Source: Xanthomonas hortorum (GTDB lineage Bacteria; Pseudomonadota; Gammaproteobacteria; Xanthomonadales; Xanthomonadaceae). Taken from it: a stretch of DNA of 37,672 bases. This document shows positions 9,150 to 18,075 of the stretch, piece by piece; the first letter of the stretch is position 1; each line of letters begins with the position of its first letter. Below the pieces are notes generated by a model, which was not told where the DNA came from, made no database searches, and worked only from the letters and a program-made list of their open reading frames with translations. Where the stretch lies: NCBI RefSeq assembly GCF_002940005.1, contig NZ_MDEF01000040.1; one strand, given 5' to 3'. Both the position numbers and the translations under genes were made by a program.

Positions 9150-9889
9150 GTGCGTTGCAGGGCCAGCCCGAGGCGGCTGCGCTGGCTGAGCGCGTGGTGC
9201 TGATTACCGGTGCCGCCGGCGGCCTGGGCGCTGCCGCTGCACAGGCCTGCGCATCTTCCGGTGCGACGGTGGTGCTGCTCGGTCGCAAGTTGCGCCCGCT
9301 GGAGCGGGTCTACGATGCGGTCGCCAGGCTGGGTCCGGAGCCGTTGCTGTATCCGCTGGATCTGGCCGGCGCTACGCCAGACGATTACATCGCACTTGCG
9401 CAACGTCTGCAGTCAGAACTGGGTGGTTTGCATGGCCTGCTGCACTGCGCCGCCGACTTCGCCGGCTTGACCCCGGCCGAACTCGCCGCCCCTGCAGACT
9501 TCGCACGCAACCTGCATATCAACCTCACCGCGCGCGCCTGGTTGACCCAGGCCTGCCTACCGCTGCTGCGGCAGCAAGGCGATGCGGCGGTGGTCTTCGT
9601 CGTCGATGACCCTGCACGCGTTGGCCAGGCGTATTGGGGTGCCTATGGCGCTGCCCAGCATGCACAGCGTGGCCTGCTCGCCAGCCTGCACCACGAAACC
9701 GCCGCCGGCCCGGTCCGCATCAGCGGACTGCAGCCCGGCCCGATGCGCACAGCCTTGCGCGCGCGCGCCTTCACCCATCAGGAAGATAGCGAAGCGGTCG
9801 ACCCCGTGCGCTATGCGCCTGCCTGCGTCACCTTGCTGTCCATGGCGGGCGCTGCGCACCGTGGTGCGATCTGGAGTCCTTCCGTATGA
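9146..9889 (+). CDS. YciK-like short-chain dehydrogenase lacking catalytic residues
   Basis: This 247-aa Rossmann protein resembles E. coli YciK along its whole length. It has the nucleotide-binding motif TGAAGGLG (21-28) and the structural Asn126. At the active site, however, the expected Ser is Asp154/Asp155 (FVVDDP), and the YxxxK motif reads Y167-GAA-Q171, so the catalytic Lys is missing. The NNAG motif is HCAA. The fold is retained, so it could bind nucleotide as a regulator or pseudoenzyme; that is inference. It starts at a GTG overlapping the grxD stop, and its own TGA overlaps the ATG of the MarC gene. Confidence 0.85.
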   Translation: MSALQGQPEAAALAERVVLITGAAGGLGAAAAQACASSGATVVLLGRKLRPLERVYDAVARLGPEPLLYPLDLAGATPDDYIALAQRLQSELGGLHGLLHCAADFAGLTPAELAAPADFARNLHINLTARAWLTQACLPLLRQQGDAAVVFVVDDPARVGQAYWGAYGAAQHAQRGLLASLHHETAAGPVRISGLQPGPMRTALRARAFTHQEDSEAVDPVRYAPACVTLLSMAGAAHRGAIWSPSV

Positions 9890-10485
9890 CCATTCTTTCG
9901 GCGGCACTGCTGCTGTTCCTGATCCTCGACCCGCTGGGCAACATCCCGGTGTTTCTCAGCGTACTCAAGCCGCTGCCGCCGAAGCGCCAGCGTTTCGTGC
10001 TCGCGCGCGAGTTGCTGATCGCCTTGTTCGTGCTGATGGCGTTCCTGTGGGGCGGCAAGTACGCGCTGGAACTGATGCATCTGCGTCAGGAATCGGTGGC
10101 CATCGCCGGCGGCATCGTATTGTTCCTGATCGGCATCCGCATGATCTTCCCGCGCCCGGAGGGCCTGATGGGCGAGATCCCCGATGGCGAGCCCTTCATC
10201 GTGCCGCTGGCCATCCCGCTGGTGGCCGGCCCGTCCGGCATGGCTGCGGTGATGCTGATGGGCAGCAACGAACCGACCCGGTTATGGGATTGGAGCCTGG
10301 CATTGATGATTGCCTGGATCGGTGCATCCACGATCCTGGCTTCGGCCCCGCTGCTGTACAAGCTGCTCGGTCATCGTGCACTGACCGCGATCGAGCGACT
10401 GATGGGTATGCTGCTGGTGGCCATTTCGGTGCAGATGTTCTTGGACGGGTTGGGCACTTACTTCAAGTTGCCGGTGTCGATGTAG
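9886..10485 (+). CDS. MarC/YhgN-family integral membrane protein
   Basis: The 199-aa protein is almost entirely hydrophobic, with about six predicted membrane segments. It has the family motifs LILDPLGNIPVFLS (13-26) and FIVPLAIPLVAGPSGMAAVM (the second half-repeat). MarC proteins were once linked to antibiotic resistance, but the role is unproven; the fold suggests a transporter. The ATG overlaps the SDR stop (ATGA). The YhgN subgroup fits best by sequence feel. The gene ends the grxD operon and is followed by a 548-bp gene-free stretch. Confidence 0.88.
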   Translation: MTILSAALLLFLILDPLGNIPVFLSVLKPLPPKRQRFVLARELLIALFVLMAFLWGGKYALELMHLRQESVAIAGGIVLFLIGIRMIFPRPEGLMGEIPDGEPFIVPLAIPLVAGPSGMAAVMLMGSNEPTRLWDWSLALMIAWIGASTILASAPLLYKLLGHRALTAIERLMGMLLVAISVQMFLDGLGTYFKLPVSM

Positions 10486-11033
10486 AGCGAGCTGGGGCAG
10501 GGCACTCGGCATGCGTGGATGAGTTGGTGCGGCCGGCGTTGACTGGAGCTCAAGTGCAAGATTGATCCGGTGTACTAACTGTCTCCCACTCCGCGAGTTG
10601 CGAGCAGCTTGATCTGGGGTGTTGCTCATTCCGCCCGGCTCGGCTGCAGGCTTAGCGATGAGCGGTCTGCGCAATGGCATGACTCCGCATCAACCTTGTA
10701 GACGGCTTCACATCGCATCCGATGCGTAAAGCGGCGCTCATCCGACATCGCACGCATCACGTGTGCGCTTCATTCGAGACTCACGTCTCGCTCCCTCTGC
10801 GACTTTGCACAACATGGCGTTTGCGCCTTCACATGCGAAGTTCATGTTGCACTGCGCGAAGTTTGTCACGCCGCCGTCACAATTAGGCCTTAGCGTGTTA
10901 ATCTGTTGTTAACCGTTGCGGCAGCAACCAGCCGCGCGGCGAGGGACCCCAGATCATCGGCAGCCCATCCCCGGGAACGGTTGGGCTGACTGCGCCTTTT
11001 TGTCACTGCCCAACCTGTATCGAGGCTACCGAA
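10486..11033 (+). promoter_or_regulatory. Long gene-free leader of the Oar-like receptor
   Basis: No gene is supported in these 548 bp. They hold several short palindromes: CGCATC-C-GATGCG at 10714-10726, GAGAC/GTCTC near 10775, and CAACATG (10810-10816) against CATGTTG (10843-10849). Further down are GTTAA-TCTGTT-GTTAAC near 10897-10914 and a strong hairpin at 10979-11015. The AT-rich stretch around 10880-10915 is the likeliest promoter area, but I could not fix -35 and -10 boxes. Confidence 0.4.
10979..11015 (+). promoter_or_regulatory. Hairpin next to the ribosome binding site of the Oar-like gene
   Basis: GGTTGGGC (10979-10986) pairs exactly with GCCCAACC (11008-11015). TGAC and GTCA extend the stem across a two-base bulge, leaving the loop TGCGCCTTTTT. 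It ends 18 nt before the ATG and next to the GAGG ribosome-binding sequence, so it could tune translation or mRNA stability. Confidence 0.55.
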
Positions 11034-14000
11034 ATGACCCACCCCCGTTGTCTTCGCATGTCCAAGCTGACGCTTGGCCTTGTTGCCGCACTTGCCGCTG
11101 CCCCCGTATTTGCCCAGAGCACCTCTGCCGGCGTCGCTGGCGTGGTCACCAGCAGCGCTGGTCAACCGGTGCCGAATGCCGAAGTGACGATCACCCACGT
11201 CGAATCGGGCACCGTCAGCCGCGCCACCACCGATGCCAGCGGACGCTACAACGCGCGCGGCTTGCGTGTGGGTGGGCCGTACACCATCACCATCGCCGCT
11301 TCCGGCGCGGGCAATACCACGCGTGAAGGCGTGTACTTGAACCTGGACAAGGTCAATCAGGTCGATGCAGCCCTGGGCGGAGATCTGGCCACGCTGGGCA
11401 CCGTGCAGGCGATCGCCGGCAACTACGGTTCGGCGATCTTCAGCGCCAACAAGATGGGCACCGGCACCAATGTGACCCGTGAAGAAATCGAATCGCTGCC
11501 GTCGATCAACCGGAACCTGCAGGACTACGTGCGTCTGGATCCACGCGTCGCGCAGACCGACAAGGCGCGTAACGAAATCTCCATCGCAGGCCAGAATCCG
11601 CGCTACAACGCGATCCGCGTCGACGGCATCAGCACCAACGACGCCTTCGGCCTGGAATCCAACAGCCTGCCAACCCCGCGCCAGCCGTTCTCGATGGACG
11701 TCATCGATGAAATCTCAGTGGACGTGGCCAATTACGATGTGGCTATCACCGGTGGCACCGGCGGTGTCATTAATGCCGTGACCAAGTCCGGTACCAACGA
11801 GTTTCATGGTTCAGTCTATGGCACCTATCGCGAAAACGATTGGTCCGGCAAGAACCAGAACGATATCCGCCCGCAGCTGTTCGATAACGAGTCCACCTAC
11901 GGCCTAACCCTGGGCGGGCCGGTCATCAAGGACAAGCTGTTCTTCTTCGCCAACTACGAAAAGTACAAGGGCAAAGGCGTATTCACCGGGGCATCCGGAT
12001 ACGGTCCGACCGGCTCGGGCGCCAGTAATATTGTCAGCGTGAGTCAGGCACAGGTTGACGAGATTGTCGATATTTCGCGCAATGTCTACGGTTTCGATCC
12101 GGGAACACTGGCTCTGCCGGCACTTGATTCTGAGTCGGAAGAGAAGGGCATCAAGATCGACTGGAACATCAGCGACAAGCACCGCGCCTCGTTCCGTTAC
12201 GGCAAGTCTGAGCAGGAAACCGCCAATCTCAATGGCTTCGCCGCTACCGCTCTGTCACTGAACTCGTACCATTACACCCGCAATTTCGAGCTTGAGACTT
12301 ACACCGCTCAATTGTTCAGTGATTGGACCGAGAAGTTCTCTACGGAAGCCAAGGTTTCCTATCGCGATTATTCCGCGGTGCGTGACGCTGCCTCGCAATT
12401 GCCGGCTGTCGGTGTTCGGATCGGCAACAACTTCGTCAACTTTGGTACCGAGCAGAGTACACAGGCCAATGCACTGCGCACTGAGACGTGGAATGCGTTC
12501 TTTGCTGCCAATCTGTATCTGGATGATCACACTCTGAAGTTCGGTGGCGACTACGAAGACAACGACATCTTCAACTTGTTTGCTCAACGGGTCTTTGGCT
12601 CGTACAACTTCAACTCGATTGCCGACTACCGCAATAATCGTCCGGCCAGCTACCGTTACTCTCAGTCCACTAGCGGAAACATCGACGATATCGCCGCGCA
12701 GTGGGGCATGAAGAATGTCGGCCTGTTCTTGCAGGATACATGGGCTGTCAACAGCAATCTGACCTTGACGTTCGGTGTGCGTTATGACGAGCCGATGGCG
12801 AATAACAAGCCGCAATACAACGCAGCCGCCTCGACGACATTTGGCGTGCGTAATGATGAAACCATTGATGGCAACGGCCTGCTGCAGCCACGCTTCGGTT
12901 TCAATTACACCTTCGATGCAGATCGTCCCACGCAGTTGCGTGGTGGTGTGGGCCTGTTCCAGGGCGCAGCCGCGTCGGTCTGGCTGTCCAATCCTTACTC
13001 GAACACCGGTCTGGCTTACACCGATTACAATTTTTCAAGCGTAAACCTGGTCAACAGCAACGGCATTGCGTTTACGCCAGACATCAACAACCAGCCGCGC
13101 GGTAACGGGACATTGAACGGCGCCACCCAGTCCGTCGACTTTGTCGATAAGGATCTGGGTCAACCTGCAGTGTGGAAGGCGAATCTTGCATTCGACACCG
13201 AGTTGCCGTGGTACGGAGTGGTCGCGTCCGTCGAAGGCGTCGTTACCAAGGTCAAAGAAGCGCTTTACTACCAGCAACTGAACCTGAGCCAGACCGGACC
13301 GAGCGCAGTTGGTCAGGATGGCCGTCAGATCTACTGGAATCAGGCCGGCTTGAACCCCGCTAACTGGAATATCAACGGTACTCAGCCGACGGGTATTTCG
13401 GTTGATCCGCGTGGCAATCGTTTCCGCGGCTACAACGATGCGATCATCGCTCGCTCCACCAGCAAAGGCGGTAGCCAGAGTCTGACAGTGGGATTGAATA
13501 AGCCGTTCAACGATAGCGATTGGTCGTGGAGCTTGGCCTACACCTTCGCCAATGCCGACGAAGTCAGTGGCCTGACCAGCTCGACCTCTGGTTCGCAGCT
13601 TGGCAATACGGCTGTGTTTCAGGCCAATGAAGAAGTGAATGCAACCTCTGCTTACGAGATCCGCAACAGCTTCCTGGGAACGCTGCAGTGGAAGCACAAC
13701 TTCTTCGGCGATTTCGCCACCAAGGTCGGCTTGATCTACCAAGGCCGTAGTGGTCGTCCGTACAGCTACACGTTCGATAACGATGCAAACGGCGACAGCC
13801 GTTTGAACGACCTGCTGTACATTCCCACAGGTCCAGGTGACGTTCGCTTCGGTTCGGCGGCGGAAGAAGCTGCGTTTTGGAATTTCGTCAACAACGATGA
13901 ATATCTGTCGTCTCATAAGGGGCAGGTTGCGCAGCGCAATGCAGTGCGCAACTCGTGGGTCAACCAGTTCGACCTGCACATCGAGCAGGAGTTGCCGGGC

Positions 14001-14249
14001 TTCTTCGACGGCAACAAGGCTCAGATCTGGCTTGACGTGATGAACGTCGGAAACTTGCTGAATAAAAAGTGGGGCCGTGTGGACGAGTACGCGTTCCCCA
14101 GTATGCGTGGCGTGGTCGAGTACGGCGGCATCGATGCGGCGACCGGTAAATACGTTTACCGTTTCAATACGCCCGATCCGTCAACCATCTATGACGACAA
14201 GGGCATCTCCCGCTGGGCGCTGCAGTTGGGCTTCCGCTACCAGTTCTGA
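11034..14249 (+). CDS. Oar-like TonB-dependent outer-membrane receptor
   Basis: This is a 1071-aa outer-membrane protein. Residues 1-28 form a signal peptide ending AAPVFAQS. Residues about 30-110 are a carboxypeptidase-regulatory-like Ig domain (VAGVVTSSAGQPVPNAEVTI, DASGRYNARGLRVGGPY). A plug domain follows (about 130-260), with VDGISTNDAFG and GGVINAVTKSGTNEFHGS. A large beta-barrel ends in the aromatic C-terminal signature LGFRYQF needed for BAM insertion. No N-terminal TonB box was identified with confidence. Oar-like receptors are abundant in this genus; substrates are mostly unknown. The ATG at 11034 is preceded by a GAGG Shine-Dalgarno sequence. A strong terminator follows. It is monocistronic. 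Confidence 0.93.
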   Translation: MTHPRCLRMSKLTLGLVAALAAAPVFAQSTSAGVAGVVTSSAGQPVPNAEVTITHVESGTVSRATTDASGRYNARGLRVGGPYTITIAASGAGNTTREGVYLNLDKVNQVDAALGGDLATLGTVQAIAGNYGSAIFSANKMGTGTNVTREEIESLPSINRNLQDYVRLDPRVAQTDKARNEISIAGQNPRYNAIRVDGISTNDAFGLESNSLPTPRQPFSMDVIDEISVDVANYDVAITGGTGGVINAVTKSGTNEFHGSVYGTYRENDWSGKNQNDIRPQLFDNESTYGLTLGGPVIKDKLFFFANYEKYKGKGVFTGASGYGPTGSGASNIVSVSQAQVDEIVDISRNVYGFDPGTLALPALDSESEEKGIKIDWNISDKHRASFRYGKSEQETANLNGFAATALSLNSYHYTRNFELETYTAQLFSDWTEKFSTEAKVSYRDYSAVRDAASQLPAVGVRIGNNFVNFGTEQSTQANALRTETWNAFFAANLYLDDHTLKFGGDYEDNDIFNLFAQRVFGSYNFNSIADYRNNRPASYRYSQSTSGNIDDIAAQWGMKNVGLFLQDTWAVNSNLTLTFGVRYDEPMANNKPQYNAAASTTFGVRNDETIDGNGLLQPRFGFNYTFDADRPTQLRGGVGLFQGAAASVWLSNPYSNTGLAYTDYNFSSVNLVNSNGIAFTPDINNQPRGNGTLNGATQSVDFVDKDLGQPAVWKANLAFDTELPWYGVVASVEGVVTKVKEALYYQQLNLSQTGPSAVGQDGRQIYWNQAGLNPANWNINGTQPTGISVDPRGNRFRGYNDAIIARSTSKGGSQSLTVGLNKPFNDSDWSWSLAYTFANADEVSGLTSSTSGSQLGNTAVFQANEEVNATSAYEIRNSFLGTLQWKHNFFGDFATKVGLIYQGRSGRPYSYTFDNDANGDSRLNDLLYIPTGPGDVRFGSAAEEAAFWNFVNNDEYLSSHKGQVAQRNAVRNSWVNQFDLHIEQELPGFFDGNKAQIWLDVMNVGNLLNKKWGRVDEYAFPSMRGVVEYGGIDAATGKYVYRFNTPDPSTIYDDKGISRWALQLGFRYQF

Positions 14250-14273
14250 TCTGGTTAGCGTGTTGACTGTTGC

Positions 14274-14306
14274 AAAACGGCCGGGTTCTCCCGGCCGTTT
14301 TCTTTT
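14274..14306 (+). terminator. Rho-independent terminator of the Oar-like gene
   Basis: AAAACGGCCGGG, the loop TTCT and CCCGGCCGTTTT form a perfect 12-bp stem followed by TTTTCTTTT, 25 bp after the stop codon. Confidence 0.93.
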
Positions 14307-14352
14307 GTGCGGGTGAGTACGCTAAAGTTCTGAGATACGACAGGAGCAAGCT

Positions 14353-15738
14353 ATGGAACTCAGCAGTACGGCAGCACGGGCGCTGCCGGTGGTGGATGCG
14401 CGGATTTATCCGCGTGGCGGTCTGGATGTGTTGTCCAAGGCGGAAGTGGCGCGCTTGCGCGATGCCTCCAGTGGCGGCATGCACGAGCTGTTGCGCCGTT
14501 GCGCTCTGGCCGTGCTCACCAGCGGTAGCGCTTCGGACGACCCGCGCGCCGCCCGTGACCTGTATCCGGATTTCGACATCCAGGTGAACCAGCAGGATCG
14601 TGGCATCCGCATCGATCTGAGCAACGCGCCGGCGATGGCGTTTGTCGATGGCGAGATCATCCGAGGTGTGGCTGAGCTACTGTTCGCCGTCGTGCGCGAT
14701 CTGGCCTACATGGCGATCGAGCTCGAAGCGCAGCGCGCCGATCTCGATACCAGCGAGGGCATCACCAACGCCGTGTTCGGCCAGCTGCGCAACGCACGCA
14801 TCCTGCAGCCTTCCGACCCCAATCTGGTCGTGTGCTGGGGTGGCCATTCCATCTCGCGCGACGAATATCTCTATACCAAGCAGGTGGGCTACGAGCTCGG
14901 CTTGCGCGGCCTGGATATCTGCACCGGCTGTGGCCCGGGCGCGATGAAGGGCCCGATGAAGGGCGCCACCATCGCCCACGCAAAGCAGCGCAAGCACCAC
15001 ACCCGCTACATCGGCGTCACCGAGCCGGGCATCATCGCCGCCGAATCGCCGAACCCGATCGTCAACCACCTGGTGATCATGCCGGACATCGAGAAACGCC
15101 TGGAGGCTTTCGTCCGTATCGGCCACGGCATCCTGGTGTTCCCCGGTGGCGTCGGCACGGCGGAGGAAATCCTCTATCTGCTCGGCATCCTGTTGCGCGA
15201 AGAGAACGCCGATTTGCCGTTCCCGCTGATCCTGACCGGCCCGACCATCGCCGCGCCGTATTTCGAGCAGATCGACCGCTTCATCCGCCTCACCCTGGGC
15301 GAAGCTGTCGCTTCGCGCTATGAGATCATCGTCGGCGACCCGGTCGCGGTGGCGCGTCGCATGGCCGAAGGCATCCATGAGGTGCGCGCGCACCGCAAGG
15401 ACCAGAAGGATTCGTACTACTTCAACTGGTCGGTGCACATCCCGCTCGAGTACCAGCAGCCGTTCGAACCCAGCCACGAGGCCATGGCCGCCCTCGACCT
15501 GCACCACGGCCGCCCCGCACCCGCATTGGCCGCGGACCTGCGCCGCGCCTTCTCCGGCATCGTCGCCGGCAACGTCAAGGAAGACGGCATGCGTCGCATC
15601 GAAGAGTTCGGCCCCTTCGAGATCCACGGCGCCCCGGACATCATGCAGGCGCTGGATGAGCTCCTGCGCGGCTTCGTCGAGCAGCGCCGCATGAAGATCT
15701 CGGGGGATTACCGGCCTTGTTATCGGGTGGTGACCTAA
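14353..15738 (+). CDS. ppnN: Nucleotide 5'-monophosphate nucleosidase PpnN (LOG family)
   Basis: PpnN cleaves purine and pyrimidine nucleoside 5'-monophosphates to base and ribose 5-phosphate; in E. coli it is stimulated by (p)ppGpp. The 461-aa length is close to E. coli PpnN (454 aa) and much longer than plant-type LOG proteins. The N-terminal domain covers about 1-140. The LOG domain has VCWGGHSISRDEY, CGPGAMKGPMKG and the signature FPGGVGTAEE (263-272). A C-terminal domain follows. The ATG at 14353 sits behind ACAGGAGCAAGCT, a good ribosome binding site. The gene stands alone between the receptor and the pilin operon. Confidence 0.93.
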   Translation: MELSSTAARALPVVDARIYPRGGLDVLSKAEVARLRDASSGGMHELLRRCALAVLTSGSASDDPRAARDLYPDFDIQVNQQDRGIRIDLSNAPAMAFVDGEIIRGVAELLFAVVRDLAYMAIELEAQRADLDTSEGITNAVFGQLRNARILQPSDPNLVVCWGGHSISRDEYLYTKQVGYELGLRGLDICTGCGPGAMKGPMKGATIAHAKQRKHHTRYIGVTEPGIIAAESPNPIVNHLVIMPDIEKRLEAFVRIGHGILVFPGGVGTAEEILYLLGILLREENADLPFPLILTGPTIAAPYFEQIDRFIRLTLGEAVASRYEIIVGDPVAVARRMAEGIHEVRAHRKDQKDSYYFNWSVHIPLEYQQPFEPSHEAMAALDLHHGRPAPALAADLRRAFSGIVAGNVKEDGMRRIEEFGPFEIHGAPDIMQALDELLRGFVEQRRMKISGDYRPCYRVVT

Positions 15739-15849
15739 GGCTGGCTGGACGTCAGATCCCGGGTCCGGAGAAGGGAAGCCGGCCTTAGGAGCTGGCCGGG
15801 GTCAGGCAGTATGCGGTGACTACGCCGGCAACCCCAAAACGACCGTTCG

Positions 15850-15899
15850 TCCCCCCAGTACTTGTCCTGAGGGGGACAGACGAAGCATCTTGGACAAGT
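15850..15899 (+). promoter_or_regulatory. Nested inverted repeats upstream of fimT
   Basis: GTCCCCC (15849-15855) can pair with GGGGGAC (15871-15877), and ACTTGTCC (15860-15867) can pair with GGACAAGT (15892-15899). The two stems interleave, so they exclude each other, and the second ends 18 bp before the fimT start. This could be an RNA switch or a protein-binding site. No promoter boxes are clear in the 179-bp gap. Confidence 0.35.
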
Positions 15900-15917
15900 C
15901 ACGCTGGGGAGCGTTCA

Positions 15918-16433
15918 ATGTCTTTTCGCCGATCTGCCGGCTTCACGCTTTTGGAATTAATGATCACGATCGTCGTGTTGGCGATCTTACTCACGATAGC
16001 GCTCCCAAGCTTCCGTGGGGTGATTCGCTCCAATCGAGTTGCAAGTACCACCAATGAAACCATTGGGCTATTGTCCCTTGCCCGTAGCGAGGCGGTACGT
16101 AATCGCCGAGGTGGGGGGGTCTGTGGTAGCGCATCTGGAACAGCCTGCGACAACAATTGGGGGGGCGGGATGCTTGCCTGGGCGGATACCGATGGCGATG
16201 GAGCCTTCAAGAGCGGTGACACGGTCTTGCGTTTTGTCTCGATAGATCGGTCTCTGAGCAATTCCGGGCCATCCGGCACGGCGATTGCCTTCGATGGACG
16301 CGGACGCAGGCTTGCTTCCACCAATCAGCAGGTCACCATCCAGCCAATCGTATGTGATGGACAGGCTCTTCGTCGCACGCTGGTGGTCAACGGTGCCGGC
16401 CAGATCACCTCTCAGAAAGGCGCCTGTCAATGA
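15918..16433 (+). CDS. fimT: Minor type IV pilin FimT/GspH family
   Basis: This is a minor pseudopilin with a prepilin signal. From the ATG at 15918 the leader is MSFRRSAG, cleavage falls before Phe9, and Glu13 is the conserved Glu5 of mature pilins (FTLLELMITIVVLAILL). The hydrophobic helix is followed by a GspH-like globular part with Cys pairs. The frame is open 34 codons upstream, but GGGGAG just before 15918 and the normal short leader decide the start. It is the first gene of a six-gene run with pilV, pilW, pilX, pilY1 and pilE, and overlaps pilV by 4 nt. Minor pilins prime pilus assembly, and FimT homologues can bind DNA for uptake. Confidence 0.9.
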   Translation: MSFRRSAGFTLLELMITIVVLAILLTIALPSFRGVIRSNRVASTTNETIGLLSLARSEAVRNRRGGGVCGSASGTACDNNWGGGMLAWADTDGDGAFKSGDTVLRFVSIDRSLSNSGPSGTAIAFDGRGRRLASTNQQVTIQPIVCDGQALRRTLVVNGAGQITSQKGACQ

Positions 16434-16909
16434 GGCATCCCCGTCACTTCGTATCACGTTCCGGGTCTCATGGCTTTAGTCTGCTCGAAGTGCTGATCAC
16501 CATCATTGTTCTTGCGTTTGGCTTGCTCGGGTTCGCGCTGTTGCAGACGGCTAACGTCCGATTTGTGCAGAGCGCGAACTATCGTACCCAGGCTACCAAT
16601 CTGGCTTACGACTTGCTGGACCAGATGCGTAGTAATCGCTTTCAATCGGCCTGGTATACCGACGCCACCTTTTCCGCCAATACGGTGACCGTTGCCAGCT
16701 GCAGCCGGCCGCTTGGGACCGACCTCGCTATCGCAACCAACATCACGCGCTGGAAGTGTCAGGTAGTGCAGGCATTGGGTGAGGGTGCTAGTGCGACCGT
16801 GCTTAATGCTAATGGAAAAGTCACTGTGGGCATCAGCTGGGGAGATCAGCGCTGGGATGCCAGCAATCCTGACGCACGCACAACGTTCACGTTGGTATCT
16901 CAGCTATGA
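16430..16909 (+). CDS. pilV: Minor type IV pilin PilV
   Basis: The 159-aa pilin has the leader MRHPRHFVSRSGSHG, cleavage before Phe16, and Glu20 as the conserved Glu5 (FSLLEVLITIIVLAFGLLG). This is typical of PilV, where the helix continues into ALLQTANVR. PilV joins PilW, PilX and the FimT/FimU type pilins in the complex that initiates and caps the pilus. Both ends overlap neighbours by the ATGA arrangement (fimT upstream, pilW downstream), implying coupled translation. Confidence 0.92.
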   Translation: MRHPRHFVSRSGSHGFSLLEVLITIIVLAFGLLGFALLQTANVRFVQSANYRTQATNLAYDLLDQMRSNRFQSAWYTDATFSANTVTVASCSRPLGTDLAIATNITRWKCQVVQALGEGASATVLNANGKVTVGISWGDQRWDASNPDARTTFTLVSQL

Positions 16910-18072
16910 CTTCTCGTTCCCTATCGAAGCACGTCATTGCCGGCATTAGTCTGATCGAAATGATGATCGCCCTGGTGATCGGCTTGGTGCTGATGCTGGG
17001 GGTGATCCAGGTTTTCTCGGCATCCCGTACCGCATCGATGCTTGCTGAAGGGAGTGCGCGTGCGCAGGAGAACGGACGGTTTGCGCTCGAGTTTTTGCAG
17101 CGCGACATTCGCATGGCCGGGCATTTTGGTTGCGTCAACGACCAGGCCCATTTCGTGCGCGGGGAGGGGGATCCAGTGGTTACCACTGGCGCTGCAAGCG
17201 GCTCGGGCCATCCGCTAGATTTCAGCGTTAGCGTTCAAGGCTACGAAGCGCCCAATACAAAGCCGCTTGGCAGTCTGACGATCGGAGCCAACTGGGCGGT
17301 GCCGGCAAATCTGCCAGCGTCTATTTCGAAGCTCAATCCGCGCGGCGGTAGCGACATTCTGGTCTTGCGGTATCTGGCGCCAGAGAGCGTGCCGATCACG
17401 GCGCTGACGTCGGGCAGTACCAGCATCGTTGGCTTTAACGCCGCCGCTGGTCTGCGTCTAACCGAAGGTGGCCAGACAGCACCGAACTTGTTCGGGATCG
17501 CAGACTGCGCACATGCCACGGTGTTCAAGGGTGTCTATGCCAGCGGCAAGGTCACCGCCAACGGCACCAACTTATCCAATTACTCGACCAGGCCGAGTGG
17601 CCAGGCGTTGATTTATCGAGCTGAGTCGCTCGTTTATTACGTGGGAACATCCGCAACATCGGGCGAGCCGTCGCTGATGCGTGCGCGCTCCAATGGCATT
17701 GATGATTACGGTACGCCGGAGGAATTGGTCGAAGGCATCGAGAACATGCAGCTGGTGTTCGGGCTTGACCAGACTTCCATTATGTCCAATACCTCCCCCC
17801 CAGTGGGAAACATCAACATGCAGGCGGTCGCAAGCGATGTTTCCACCGGTACAGATGTCACGGCTGCAGGGCAATGGCGGAGAGTTGGGCAGGTTCAGGT
17901 CGGCATTCTTGCCCGTAGCCCGACTCCTTCCACAGCGGAACGACCGGTTAGTGCGGTTCGTTATCCGAACGCACTGGGGGTATCTTTTGCGCCGCCTACT
18001 CAAGCTGACGGGCGTTACAGAATGACTTACGAGTCCACGATCGCATTGCGTAATCGACTGTTCGGGAATTAG
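16906..18072 (+). CDS. pilW: Minor type IV pilin assembly protein PilW
   Basis: The 388-aa protein has a prepilin leader ending at Gly13, then ISLIEMMIALVIGLVLMLGV with Glu18 as Glu5. The large C-terminal globular region is typical of PilW, which is about twice the size of other minor pilins. The segment LEFLQRDIRMAGHFGC around residues 64-79 is a strong PilW signature. It lies between pilV (4-nt overlap) and pilX (3-nt gap) and belongs to the tip and priming complex of the type IV pilus. Confidence 0.92.
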   Translation: MTSRSLSKHVIAGISLIEMMIALVIGLVLMLGVIQVFSASRTASMLAEGSARAQENGRFALEFLQRDIRMAGHFGCVNDQAHFVRGEGDPVVTTGAASGSGHPLDFSVSVQGYEAPNTKPLGSLTIGANWAVPANLPASISKLNPRGGSDILVLRYLAPESVPITALTSGSTSIVGFNAAAGLRLTEGGQTAPNLFGIADCAHATVFKGVYASGKVTANGTNLSNYSTRPSGQALIYRAESLVYYVGTSATSGEPSLMRARSNGIDDYGTPEELVEGIENMQLVFGLDQTSIMSNTSPPVGNINMQAVASDVSTGTDVTAAGQWRRVGQVQVGILARSPTPSTAERPVSAVRYPNALGVSFAPPTQADGRYRMTYESTIALRNRLFGN

Positions 18073-18075
18073 CTC

